The notes under the pieces: generated by a model
The model's database searches: none
What the model was told of the DNA's origin: nothing
What the model saw: the letters and a program-made list of their open reading frames with translations, nothing else
Assembly: GCF_023147585.1 (NCBI RefSeq)
Contig: NZ_JAHXOZ010000009.1
Span: 1 to 64,000, forward strand
Direction of reading: 5' to 3'
Length of the DNA: 64,000 bases
DNA from: Micrococcus sp. EYE_212
GTDB lineage: Bacteria; Actinomycetota; Actinomycetes; Actinomycetales; Micrococcaceae
Shown here: positions 10,193 through 17,785 of the stretch, piece after piece
Position numbering within the stretch: position 1 is the stretch's first letter
How the letters are laid out: every line of letters starts with the position of its first letter
Position numbers and translations under genes: made by a program

Positions 10193-10813
10193 TCAGGCCG
10201 TGAGATCCGCGATGATCTCCCGTTTGCGTCGCGGGGTGAAGCCGGCCGCCACAGCCGCCGCCCGGCGCGCCGCGTCCGTCCGATACAGGGACCAGCCCCG
10301 CTGCACGAGGAACGGCACCGGCTTGCGGCGTTCGGCGACGTCGCGCACGAACCGGCGGGCCGCCGTCGTGGTCCGCGCCTGGTCGATGTACCAGGCCGCG
10401 TAGTGGACCCCGGCCCGGTCCAGGGCGGTGGGCATGCGCTCGGCGAAGATGCCCTCCGCCACGATCACCCCGCCCGGCTCGAGCGCGACGGTGCCGTGCC
10501 CGCGGACGGAGGACGTGGAGATGTCGTAGTCGGGCACGCGCGTCGTGCCGTCCTCGAGCAGCTCGACGACCGCGTCCACGGCCGCCTGCTCATCCCACGT
10601 TCCGGGGTGGTCCCAGTCGATCTCGCCATACGGGGTGCGCGGGAACACGGGGCCGGGCCCGCCCGCGGCGCCGTCGTCGGACTGCGGACGGTAGAACGCA
10701 TCGAGCGAGAGGTGGGGCCGGCCGTGCCGCCGGGCCAGGTAGGACTTGCCGGAGCCCGACGCGCCGCCGAGCAGGATCACGGAGGGAGGGGGCGAGGCGG
10801 GGAGGATGGTCAC
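10193..10813 (-). CDS. Uridine kinase-like P-loop protein
   Basis: This 206-residue nucleotide-binding protein has Walker A GGASGSGKSYLARR near residues 17-30, then LSLDAFYRP, IDWDHPGTWD and VPDYDISTSS, all typical of the uridine kinase/phosphoribulokinase class. It has a second-phosphate lid GVIVAEGIFAE. It probably phosphorylates a nucleoside or another small metabolite, but the substrate is unproven. I chose the GTG at 10813 because GGGGAAG lies upstream and no ATG precedes the Walker motif. Confidence 0.75.
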   Translation of the reverse strand: MTILPASPPPSVILLGGASGSGKSYLARRHGRPHLSLDAFYRPQSDDGAAGGPGPVFPRTPYGEIDWDHPGTWDEQAAVDAVVELLEDGTTRVPDYDISTSSVRGHGTVALEPGGVIVAEGIFAERMPTALDRAGVHYAAWYIDQARTTTAARRFVRDVAERRKPVPFLVQRGWSLYRTDAARRAAAVAAGFTPRRKREIIADLTA

Positions 10814-10845
10814 GGGGGACCATTCTTCCCCACCTCGGCGCGTCC

Positions 10846-11505
10846 TCAGTGGCCGCGGTCGATCCACTCCTGCAGGTGCGGCTTCTCGTCCCCGATGCGG
10901 GTCGAGCCGCCGTGGCCCGTGTGGACCACCGTGGACTCCGGCAGCGTGAGCAGGCGCTCGCGGATCGATTCGATGATCGTGTCGAAGTCCGAGTACGAGC
11001 GGCCCGTGGCGCCGGGCCCGCCCTGGAAGAGCGTGTCGCCGGAGAACAGCACGCCGGTGGGGGTGCCGTCGTCGTCCTGCTCGCCGAGGTCCGGGGCGTG
11101 GAGGCACACGGAGCCGGGGGAGTGCCCGGGCGTGTGGAGCACGCGCAGCTCGACGCCGGCCACACGCATCACGTCGCCGTCGGTCAGGTCGCCGTCGGGG
11201 GCGTCGTCGGGGAAGACGGCGTCCCACAGCATGCGATCGGCCGGGTGCATCAGCACGGGGGCGTCCACCATCTGGCGGAACTCCTGGACCTGGCGGATGT
11301 GGTCGTCGTGGCCGTGGGTGAGGAGGATGGCCAGCACCTGGCGGCCGGCCACCTTCCTCCACACGGCGGAGGCATCATGCGCCGGGTCGACGACGACGCA
11401 CTCCTCCGCGCCGCCGACGACCCACACGTTGTTGTCCACCTGGTGCGTCTCGCCGTCGAGGGAGAACGTGCCGGAGGTGACGGCGTGGTCGATGCGCGCG
11501 GCCAT
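10846..11505 (-). CDS. MBL-fold hydrolase paired with the mycothiol formaldehyde dehydrogenase
   Basis: This 219-residue metallo-beta-lactamase-fold enzyme shows the metal motif THGHDDH, the histidine in LHTPGHSPGS, the aspartate in FSGDTLF and a final H in VVHTGHG. It starts on an ATG that overlaps the stop of the upstream mscR-like gene (ATGA), so the two are co-expressed. The same pairing occurs in mycobacteria (Rv2259/Rv2260), where a role as S-formylmycothiol hydrolase has been suggested. That function is inference from context. Confidence 0.85.
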   Translation of the reverse strand: MAARIDHAVTSGTFSLDGETHQVDNNVWVVGGAEECVVVDPAHDASAVWRKVAGRQVLAILLTHGHDDHIRQVQEFRQMVDAPVLMHPADRMLWDAVFPDDAPDGDLTDGDVMRVAGVELRVLHTPGHSPGSVCLHAPDLGEQDDDGTPTGVLFSGDTLFQGGPGATGRSYSDFDTIIESIRERLLTLPESTVVHTGHGGSTRIGDEKPHLQEWIDRGH

Positions 11506-12599
11506 CAGAGCACCACCACCGAGCGCAGGACGTCGCCGGACTTCATGGTCTCGAAGGCCTCGTTGACCTGGTCGAGGGCGACGGTCTCGGTGACGAACTC
11601 GTCCAGGGGCAGGCGGCCCAGGCGGTACTGCTCCACCAGCATGGGGAAGTCGCGCTCGGGCAGGCAGTCGCCGTACCACGAGGACTTCAGGGCGCCGCCG
11701 CGGCCGAACATCTCGAGCAGCGGCAGGGTGAGCTGCATGTCCGGGGTGGGCACGCCCACCAGCACCACGCGGCCGGCGAGGTCGCGCGCGTAGAACGCCT
11801 GCTCGTAGGTCTCGGGGCGGCCCACGGCCTCGATGACGACGTCGGCGCCGAAGCCGCCCGTCGCGGCGCGGATGGCCTCCACCGGGTCCTGCTCCTTGGA
11901 GTTCACCGTGTGGGTGGCGCCCAGCTCGGTGGCCTTGGCGAGCTTCTTGTCGTCGATGTCCACCGCGATGATCGTGGTGGCCCCGGCGAGCTTCGCGCCC
12001 GCGATCGAGGCGACGCCCACGCCGCCGCAGCCGATGACGGCCACGGACTCGCCGCGCTTGACCGCGCCGGTGTTCATGGCGGCGCCGATGCCGGCCATGA
12101 CGCCGCAGCCCAGCAGGCCCACGGCGGCCTGCTCCTCGACGCCGTCCACGCCGTCCACCGTGGTGCACTGCTTGGCGTGGACGAGGGTCTTGTCAGCGAA
12201 GGCGCCGATGCCGAGGGCGGGGGAGAGCTCCGTGCCGTCCTCGAGGGTCATCTTCTGGGCGGCGTTGTGCGTGGCGAAGCAGTACTCGAGCTGGCCCTTC
12301 TTGCACGCGCGGCACTCGCCGCACACGGCGCGCCAGTTGAGGATCACGGTGTCGCCGACGGCCACGTGGGTGACGCCCTCGCCGATCGCCGAGACCACGC
12401 CGGTCGCCTCGTGGCCGAGCAGGTACGGGTACTCGTCGCCGATGCCGCCCTGCACGTAGTGCAGGTCCGTGTGGCACACGCCGCACGTCTTGACGTCGAC
12501 GACGGCCTCTCCCGGTCCCGGGTCGGGGATGATGATGGTCTCGATGCTGACGGGGGCGTCCTTCGCCATGGCGACGACGCCGCGGACCTTCTGTGGCAC
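11505..12599 (-). CDS. mscR: S-(hydroxymethyl)mycothiol dehydrogenase / S-nitrosomycothiol reductase
   Basis: The 364-residue class III zinc alcohol dehydrogenase oxidises the formaldehyde-mycothiol adduct with NAD+ and can reduce S-nitrosomycothiol. Catalytic zinc ligands are in CGVCHTDLH and LGHEATG. The structural-zinc cysteines are in [15 protein letters not shown]. The Rossmann glycines are in [13 protein letters not shown], and the first coenzyme aspartate is in IIAVDIDD. The GTG start at 12599 is preceded by AAGGAG. It implies mycothiol as the low-molecular-weight thiol of this organism. Confidence 0.9.
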   Translation of the reverse strand: MPQKVRGVVAMAKDAPVSIETIIIPDPGPGEAVVDVKTCGVCHTDLHYVQGGIGDEYPYLLGHEATGVVSAIGEGVTHVAVGDTVILNWRAVCGECRACKKGQLEYCFATHNAAQKMTLEDGTELSPALGIGAFADKTLVHAKQCTTVDGVDGVEEQAAVGLLGCGVMAGIGAAMNTGAVKRGESVAVIGCGGVGVASIAGAKLAGATTIIAVDIDDKKLAKATELGATHTVNSKEQDPVEAIRAATGGFGADVVIEAVGRPETYEQAFYARDLAGRVVLVGVPTPDMQLTLPLLEMFGRGGALKSSWYGDCLPERDFPMLVEQYRLGRLPLDEFVTETVALDQVNEAFETMKSGDVLRSVVVL

Positions 12600-12713
12600 G
12601 CTGACTCCTTGTGCAGTGGGGGTGGCTCGGTGTCCATCCCACCACACGCGAGGCCGGGGTGGCATCCGGTGGGGACCGGCGGCGACCCCGTTGTGGTGGG
12701 GCACACTGGGGGC

Positions 12714-13574
12714 ATGTGCGGACGGTATGTGATGGCCCGGGCGGCCGGTGACCTCGTCAGGCTGGGCGGCGGCATGCTGCCCGATGAGACGCTCGAACTG
12801 CGGCCCAACTGGAACGTGGCCCCGACGGCGGACGTGCCGATCCTGCTGGAGCGGGCGGTGGACGGGGACGGCGCGGGGGCGTCTGGCGGGGGCGAGGCGC
12901 CCGACGGGGAGGTGCGGCGCGAGCTGCACGTGGCGCGGTGGGGACTCGTTCCGCCGTGGGCGAAGGAGCTGTCCGTGGGGTCGCGGGCGTTCAACGCCCG
13001 GTCCGAGACGGTGGCACTGAAGCCGACGTTCCGGGCGGCCGTGCGTTCGCGCCGTTGCGCGGTGCCGGTGGAGGGGTACTACGAGTGGAAGAAGCCGGAG
13101 CCCGGGGCGAAGGGAGCCGACGGGAAGGCCGCCGAGAAGCAGCCCTTCTACGTGCACCCGGCCGGCGCCGGTGACGGCGAGGGGCCCGTGATCTGGTTCG
13201 CCGGGCTCTACGAGTGGTGGCAGGACCCGGAAGCGAAAGCCGCGGGAGAGGACGCGTGGGTGCTCTCGACGTCGATCCTGACGATGGCGGCGCCGGACAT
13301 GGAGGCGGAGGATCCGCTGCTGGCGGAGCTGGGGGAGCTGCACGACCGGCTGCCCGTGCCCTTGGGAGCCGAGGCGATGGCCCGCTGGCTGGAGCCCGGG
13401 AAGCTCGGGTCGGCAGAGGAGGCCGAACTGCTCGTGGACGAGGTGTGCGCGCAGGCGTACGGCGTGGCGTCGGGGTGGCGCCTGCGCCCGGTGGGCTCGG
13501 CCGTGGGGAACGTGCGGAACAACGGCCCGGAGCTGATCGAGGAGCCCGGCGAGGTGCAGGAGCGACTCCTCTGA
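12714..13574 (+). CDS. SOS response-associated peptidase (SRAP/YedK/HMCES)
   Basis: Proteins of this family crosslink covalently to abasic sites in single-stranded DNA through Cys2 after Met1 removal. This one starts MCGRYVM, so Cys2 is present. It also has [13 protein letters not shown] with the conserved Asn, [35 protein letters not shown] and HDRLPVPL with the catalytic His. At 286 residues it is slightly long because of inserts around residues 50-60 and 125-140. I found no LexA box just upstream. It is 3 kb before the SOS locus. Confidence 0.93.
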   Translation: MCGRYVMARAAGDLVRLGGGMLPDETLELRPNWNVAPTADVPILLERAVDGDGAGASGGGEAPDGEVRRELHVARWGLVPPWAKELSVGSRAFNARSETVALKPTFRAAVRSRRCAVPVEGYYEWKKPEPGAKGADGKAAEKQPFYVHPAGAGDGEGPVIWFAGLYEWWQDPEAKAAGEDAWVLSTSILTMAAPDMEAEDPLLAELGELHDRLPVPLGAEAMARWLEPGKLGSAEEAELLVDEVCAQAYGVASGWRLRPVGSAVGNVRNNGPELIEEPGEVQERLL

Positions 13575-13618
13575 GGTGGGCCGGGTGGGGCGCCCGGAGG
13601 TGAGCCGAGGAGCGGCCT

Positions 13619-14626
13619 TCAGCCGCCGTCCGGGGCGTCGATGGGCCCGGTGCAGCCCCACGCGGAGGCGTCGGCGCCGCAGTCGTCGGCGACGTTGCGC
13701 GTGACTGTGCGCCAGATGTCCGCGGTGACCGGGGCGGCGTCCAGGGTGATGGTGCCGGGGATCAGCTGCCACTCGCCGCCGGCCACCCGGTACTCGCCGA
13801 CGTACACCGTGGTCAGCCCGACCGTGTAGGACCCCGTGTCCTCGTAGACGTGGCTCGTGGGGGTGGGCACGTTGAACTCGGGCTGCGCGTGGCCTCCGTC
13901 GTGGGTGGTCACGGTGCCGGTGCCGTCACCGTAGGTCCAGTGGAAGGTGACGGGCGTGGCGCGGAGTTCGATGTCCTGGCCGGCGATGGTCGTGGTCAGG
14001 GAGACCGGCTGCGCGAGGGTGTAGAAGTTGGTCTCCGCGTTGCGGACGCCGCGGCCGGCGTTGTCCGACTCGATCGTCGGCTCCAGGACCAGGAGGGTGC
14101 GGACTTCGTCGATGGTGACCGGGGGAGCGGCGTCGCCTGCGGCGCCGATGGGAGCCGGGCCGGTGCCGGTGCCTGTGCAGATGGGGGTGGAGTAGGTGAC
14201 CTGTGGTGTACCCGTACTGATGTCAGTTGTCTCCGTCATAACCCACTCGCCACCGTCAGGACAGAACTTTTCCTTCTGCTCTTGACAGGTTTTGAAGTCT
14301 GGGTTGCCCACCTGGTTCGGGTCGCAGGCGTTCATTGTGACGTTTGTCTTCAGTGAGGGCTCTGGTGCGGACGCCTCTTCTATCTCCCGCGGAGGCGCTT
14401 CTGGGTCAACGTCATTGACGATCCCCGTTCTTTTAGAAACTCCGCCCTGGTGGCACTTCTTTGAGACAGCGATGGACGAAGCGGACAGTGCGTAGATTGC
14501 TTTATTGGTGGTGCATTCCTCGGAGATTTGCTCGCCGCGAGCCGGGGTGACGCCAATGATTGCCAGCGTGAGGATCAACAGGGCCATATTTTTGATTGAT
14601 CTGGTGGTTTTGAATTTCATTGTCAT
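13619..14626 (-). CDS. Secreted Cys-rich protein with a PKD-like domain
   Basis: I do not know the function. The 335-residue protein has a Sec signal peptide (residues about 1-32, basic start then [19 protein letters not shown]). About eight cysteines in the exported part suggest disulfides. From about residue 170 it has a PKD-like beta-sandwich with the hallmark WTYGDGTGT and [17 protein letters not shown]. The 5' half is AT-rich and rich in Lys/Ile, whereas the PKD half has normal GC-rich codons. Its ATG overlaps the stop of the upstream DUF6318 lipoprotein gene, so they are translated together. Confidence 0.75.
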   Translation of the reverse strand: MTMKFKTTRSIKNMALLILTLAIIGVTPARGEQISEECTTNKAIYALSASSIAVSKKCHQGGVSKRTGIVNDVDPEAPPREIEEASAPEPSLKTNVTMNACDPNQVGNPDFKTCQEQKEKFCPDGGEWVMTETTDISTGTPQVTYSTPICTGTGTGPAPIGAAGDAAPPVTIDEVRTLLVLEPTIESDNAGRGVRNAETNFYTLAQPVSLTTTIAGQDIELRATPVTFHWTYGDGTGTVTTHDGGHAQPEFNVPTPTSHVYEDTGSYTVGLTTVYVGEYRVAGGEWQLIPGTITLDAAPVTADIWRTVTRNVADDCGADASAWGCTGPIDAPDGG

Positions 14627-14960
14627 CTATCCCCGCGTCCTTGGAAGGTCATTGATTCTACAAGCCAACTCTTCAAGTCATCATCATAGATGAGATCAGC
14701 TACCCAAGGGGCGCCCTTTGATTCCGGTACGTTTCCCCCCTTGGGCGTAGAGCCATCGCGCATGTATCCCGTACCGCTGGAGAAATTCATGATAAGCGTC
14801 GCGTTATATCCACTAGAAGATGGCCTGAGGCGAGCGGAACTCACATTGGACTGGGTGCCTGTGAACCATCCTTCATTCGAGTAGATGGCCTCCATCGAGC
14901 TAATTATGTGACTGCAGAAGGCGCAAGCCTCCCAAGATGCGGTGCGTGTGGGACCCGCAT
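14230..14960. other. AT-rich patch across the DUF6318/PKD gene junction
   Basis: Composition drops visibly here. For example, 14581-14640 has many A/T runs such as ATTTTTGATTGAT, while the flanks are strongly GC-rich. The patch covers the 3' third of one gene and the 5' half of the next, with both frames intact. This suggests import of a segment by recombination, not by insertion of a mobile element; no inverted or direct repeats bound it. Confidence 0.6.
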
Positions 14961-15387
14961 CCCCCGTCTGCTGCATGTAGTAGACCGTCTCCCAGAAGTA
15001 CTTCACCGCCGCCTCGGCGCCCTCCTGGGTCTCTTCCTTCATGACCTCGGGCATCACCGGCTTCGGCACGTTCTGGGCGGGGCCTTCGGCGGAGGCGGGG
15101 ACGTACGGACCGCTCGCCGTTGCGCTCGCGGGTCCGCTCCCGCTCCCGCTCGATGGCGCCGTGCCGCCGTCGGGGGTGGAGGGAGATGCGCCGGCCGTAG
15201 CCGTAGCCGTGGGGGTGGGGGTGTCAGCGGCCTGCGTGGACGAGACGGGCGCCGTCGTCGTGGCCTCGGTCGGTGCCGGGTCTCCGCCGCCGCAGGCCGT
15301 GAGGACCAGTGCGAGGGCGGCTGCCAGCGATGCGGCCTGGGCGGGGCGTCGGCGGGGCAGGGCGCGTGGGGGTGCGGTGATGGACAA
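14623..15387 (-). CDS. DUF6318 family lipoprotein
   Basis: This membrane-anchored lipoprotein of unknown function has a signal peptide ending in the lipobox LTAC-GGG, then a Thr/Ser/Pro/Ala-rich spacer of about 70 residues. The folded DUF6318-type domain contains EGAEAAVKYFWETVYYMQQTGD and a WEACAFC segment with two cysteines. I prefer the TTG start at 15387 because GAGGAGG sits 5 bases before it; an ATG at 15408 in the same frame lacks a binding site and would place that sequence inside the gene. It overlaps the next gene by ATGA. Confidence 0.8.
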   Translation of the reverse strand: MSITAPPRALPRRRPAQAASLAAALALVLTACGGGDPAPTEATTTAPVSSTQAADTPTPTATATAGASPSTPDGGTAPSSGSGSGPASATASGPYVPASAEGPAQNVPKPVMPEVMKEETQEGAEAAVKYFWETVYYMQQTGDAGPTRTASWEACAFCSHIISSMEAIYSNEGWFTGTQSNVSSARLRPSSSGYNATLIMNFSSGTGYMRDGSTPKGGNVPESKGAPWVADLIYDDDLKSWLVESMTFQGRGDR

Positions 15388-15695
15388 GGTCCCCTCCTCA
15401 GAAGACATCCGTTCCGTCCGCCGCCACGGCTCTGATCCCGTGAAGACCACCGCGTGAGCGGCGTGTGAGTGGCGACACTGGCGAGTGTACGCATGCCTCC
15501 GCGACACGCGAGGGGTTCTCCACAGGGCGGACCGTGAACATCGTCAGACGCGCAGGTGTCGTGTTCCCGACCGTTCATCTGCTCGTTCCGTGGGCGTTCC
15601 ACGCCGGGCATCCCCGGGGTCATCTCAGCCTCCTAACGTCCAGGTCAGGGACGCTTCCGCGACGTCATCGACCGCCGCTTCAGCAGGAGAGAGCC
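15388..15695. promoter_or_regulatory. Divergent intergenic region
   Basis: This space of about 300 bp separates the DUF6318 lipoprotein (minus) from the exported phosphoesterase (plus) and should hold both promoters. I see no clear hexamer pair, repeat or RNA fold in it. The phosphoesterase ribosome binding site CAGGAGAGA is at its right end. Confidence 0.35.
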
Positions 15696-16937
15696 ATGAC
15701 CGATCGCATCCCCGAGTCCCCGTCCGTCGACCGCCGCGGCATCCTCGCCGGAGGCGGAGCCTTCGCCGCGGCCGGCGTGCTGGCCGCTGCCCCCGTCGCC
15801 CAGGCCGCGCCTCCGGCCCACGCCCCTGCCCATGGACGTCGCCGTGATGCCGGCGCCCAGTCCATGCCGCTGGCGTTCGGCAAGAGCCGCCGCTTCAAGA
15901 TCGTGCAGTTCAACGACACCCAGGGCGGCCACGCCGCGGACCGTCGCACCCTCGAGTTCATGGGCAAGGTCCTGGACCGGGAGAAGCCGGACTTCGCGCT
16001 CATCAACGGCGACGTCATCGACGGCTCGCCCACCACGGACCTGCAGGTGATGCAGGGGATCAACAACTTCGTCATGCCGATGGAGTCCCGCGGCGTGAAG
16101 TGGGCCATCACCTTCGGCAACCACGACGAGGACTCAGTCACGGAGCACGGCACCTCGATGACGGCATCCCGGATCGTGGACTTCGTGCGCCAGTACAAGC
16201 ACAACCTCAACCCGGCCGTGGACCCGTCCAAGCCGGGCCACTCCGACGCCCAGCTGCTCGTGCGGGGGTCCCGCGGCGCCGCCCCCTCCTTCGCCATCTG
16301 GCTGCTCGACTCGGGCCGCTACGCGACCGCCCAGGACGCCGCCGGGCAGTCCACCGAGGGCGTCATGGACTACGACTGGATCCGTCCGCAGCAGATCCGC
16401 TGGTACGAGGAGGCCTCGGAGGCCACCGCGGAGCGCTTCGGCAAGGGCGTCCCCGGCCTCATGTTCTTCCACATCCCCACGTTCGAGCACTCCTACATGT
16501 GGTACGCCTCCCAGGGCGAGAAGGACGAGGCCCGCCACGCGGAGGCCGTGCGCCGTCACGCCATCGAGGGTGTGAAGCACGAGGACGTCTACCACGGTCT
16601 GATCAACTCGGGCATCTACGCCTCCGTGAAGGAGCGCGGCGAGGTCAAGGGCATCTACTGCGGCCACGACCACATCAACACCTACAAGGGGAACTACTAC
16701 GGCGTCGAGCTCGGCTACGCGCCCGGCACCGGCTTCGACACCTACGGCCTCAACGACGGCACGTGGGATCAGCACACCCTCCGCGGCGCCCGCGTGTTCG
16801 AGCTCGACGAGCGCACCGAGGCCGTCTACACCGGCGACACCCGCATCGTCTGGGCCCGTGACCTCGGGATCGACATGAACCCGGAGGGCAAGCCGGTGGC
16901 CGCGCCTGCCGCCTTCCCGCGGTACGTGAAGGCCTGA
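15696..16937 (+). CDS. Exported metallophosphoesterase with Tat signal
   Basis: The 413-residue calcineurin-like phosphoesterase carries a twin-arginine signal near its start (VDRRGILAGGG, then a hydrophobic Ala-rich core ending AAPVAQAAPP). The two-metal site is spread over FNDTQGG, NGDVIDG, FGNHDED, FFHIPTFEH and CGHDHINTYKG. Similar secreted enzymes cleave phosphomonoesters or diesters; the substrate is not evident. CAGGAGAGAG lies just before the ATG. A very strong terminator follows, so it is likely monocistronic. Confidence 0.9.
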   Translation: MTDRIPESPSVDRRGILAGGGAFAAAGVLAAAPVAQAAPPAHAPAHGRRRDAGAQSMPLAFGKSRRFKIVQFNDTQGGHAADRRTLEFMGKVLDREKPDFALINGDVIDGSPTTDLQVMQGINNFVMPMESRGVKWAITFGNHDEDSVTEHGTSMTASRIVDFVRQYKHNLNPAVDPSKPGHSDAQLLVRGSRGAAPSFAIWLLDSGRYATAQDAAGQSTEGVMDYDWIRPQQIRWYEEASEATAERFGKGVPGLMFFHIPTFEHSYMWYASQGEKDEARHAEAVRRHAIEGVKHEDVYHGLINSGIYASVKERGEVKGIYCGHDHINTYKGNYYGVELGYAPGTGFDTYGLNDGTWDQHTLRGARVFELDERTEAVYTGDTRIVWARDLGIDMNPEGKPVAAPAAFPRYVKA

Positions 16938-16970
16938 GCGCGGCCCCGCCCCGCCCGGGGGCGTGAGAAC

Positions 16971-17010
16971 GGCGACGTCGGCACCCGCGCGGGTGCCGAC
17001 GTCGCCTTTT
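16971..17010 (+). terminator. Strong intrinsic terminator after the phosphoesterase
   Basis: A perfect 16-bp stem, GGCGACGTCGGCACCC (16971-16986) with 16991-17006, has a GCGC loop and is followed directly by TTTT. This is the most classical intrinsic terminator in the window. Confidence 0.92.
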
Positions 17011-17022
17011 CCCCGGGCCCCC

Positions 17023-17050
17023 TTAACGTGTCCGCTGCCACCCGTAGTGT
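17023..17050 (+). promoter_or_regulatory. Promoter of the DUF6504 gene
   Basis: TTAACG (17023-17028) and TAGTGT (17045-17050) are spaced by 16 bases. Transcription would start about 8 bases before the LexA box at 17065-17080, so LexA would block clearance. The 13-mer CTTAACGTGTCCG containing the -35 recurs at 21747-21759 before the HNH gene. Confidence 0.5.
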
Positions 17051-17064
17051 CCCTCCCATCGGGT

Positions 17065-17080
17065 TCGAACACATGTTCGA
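17065..17080 (+). promoter_or_regulatory. LexA (SOS) box upstream of the DUF6504 gene
   Basis: TCGAACACATGTTCGA is a perfect palindromic match to the actinobacterial LexA box TCGAAC-N4-GTTCGA. Confidence 0.92.
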
Positions 17081-17235
17081 GTACGATCGAGAGTGCGACC
17101 TCCGGTCCTCGGTCCCATCGCGGGCCGAGGCTTCCCGACTCTTCCCCTGCCCGCCGTCGCGGGTGGGTCGCGCTCCCGCCGTCCGTCGGCGCCCGCCGGC
17201 GGATCCGTCCGCAGCGCACACAGGGAGAGAGCAGC

Positions 17236-17562
17236 ATGGGAGTCTTCACGCAGTCCGTGGCGGTGGAGCGCGCCCCGGACGGCGCGCCGCAGGGCCTGCA
17301 TTGGAACGGGCGGGACTACGTCATCGCCGAGCGGCCGATGCGCTGGTTCGAGCGTCGCCGCTGGTGGGCCGAGGAGGTGCGGGCCGAGAAGGGCCGCGGG
17401 CCGGGCCTGGTGGACCATGAGATCTGGCGCCTGCAGGTGCGCCTCGCCCGGGCCGGCTCCGCCCCCGTGCAGACCCTGGACGTCGCCCACCACCTCGACT
17501 CCGGGCGTTGGCGCCTCATTCGCGTCCACGAGGTCGCTCATGACCTGCGGAGGACGGCGTGA
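17236..17562 (+). CDS. DUF6504 family protein of the SOS mutagenesis locus
   Basis: This small protein of 108 residues has unknown biochemical role. The core WNGRDYVIAERPMRWFERRRWW and EIWRLQVRLA resembles DUF6504 proteins, which in related actinobacteria sit between imuB and dnaE2. GGGAGAGAG precedes the ATG. It is under a perfect LexA box and is followed by dnaE2, itself behind another LexA box. No imuA' or imuB lies upstream; the neighbour is a metallophosphoesterase with its own terminator. Confidence 0.75.
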   Translation: MGVFTQSVAVERAPDGAPQGLHWNGRDYVIAERPMRWFERRRWWAEEVRAEKGRGPGLVDHEIWRLQVRLARAGSAPVQTLDVAHHLDSGRWRLIRVHEVAHDLRRTA

Positions 17563-17605
17563 GGTCCCGCCCGCCCCTCCGGGGCCTGCCCCCCGCTTCC
17601 GTCAT

Positions 17606-17621
17606 TCGAACATGTGTTCTA
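17606..17621 (+). promoter_or_regulatory. LexA (SOS) box upstream of dnaE2
   Basis: TCGAACATGTGTTCTA fits TCGAAC-N4-GTTCGA at 15 of 16 positions, counting the free centre. It lies 165 bp before the dnaE2 start and 44 bp after the DUF6504 stop, so dnaE2 probably has its own damage-inducible promoter in addition to read-through. Confidence 0.88.
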
Positions 17622-17785
17622 TTGTGGGTGAGTGGCCGCCTCGGCGGCCACAGGCTGCCCCGACCGCCTCCTTCCCCTGGCTCGGACCCCCGCACGCTTC
17701 CCGGCTCGTGCACCCGCCGCGCTTCCCGCGCCGCCCCCGTCGGAGACCCCGGCGGGGTGGTCCAGCACGTCCAGGAGAGCTCCCC

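Noticed and set aside
12637-12705. Inverted CCCACCAC/GTGGTGGG before the SRAP gene as an operator
   Set aside because: The arms are only 8 bp, widely spaced, and made of simple GC-rich sequence that is frequent by chance here; no LexA match was found.
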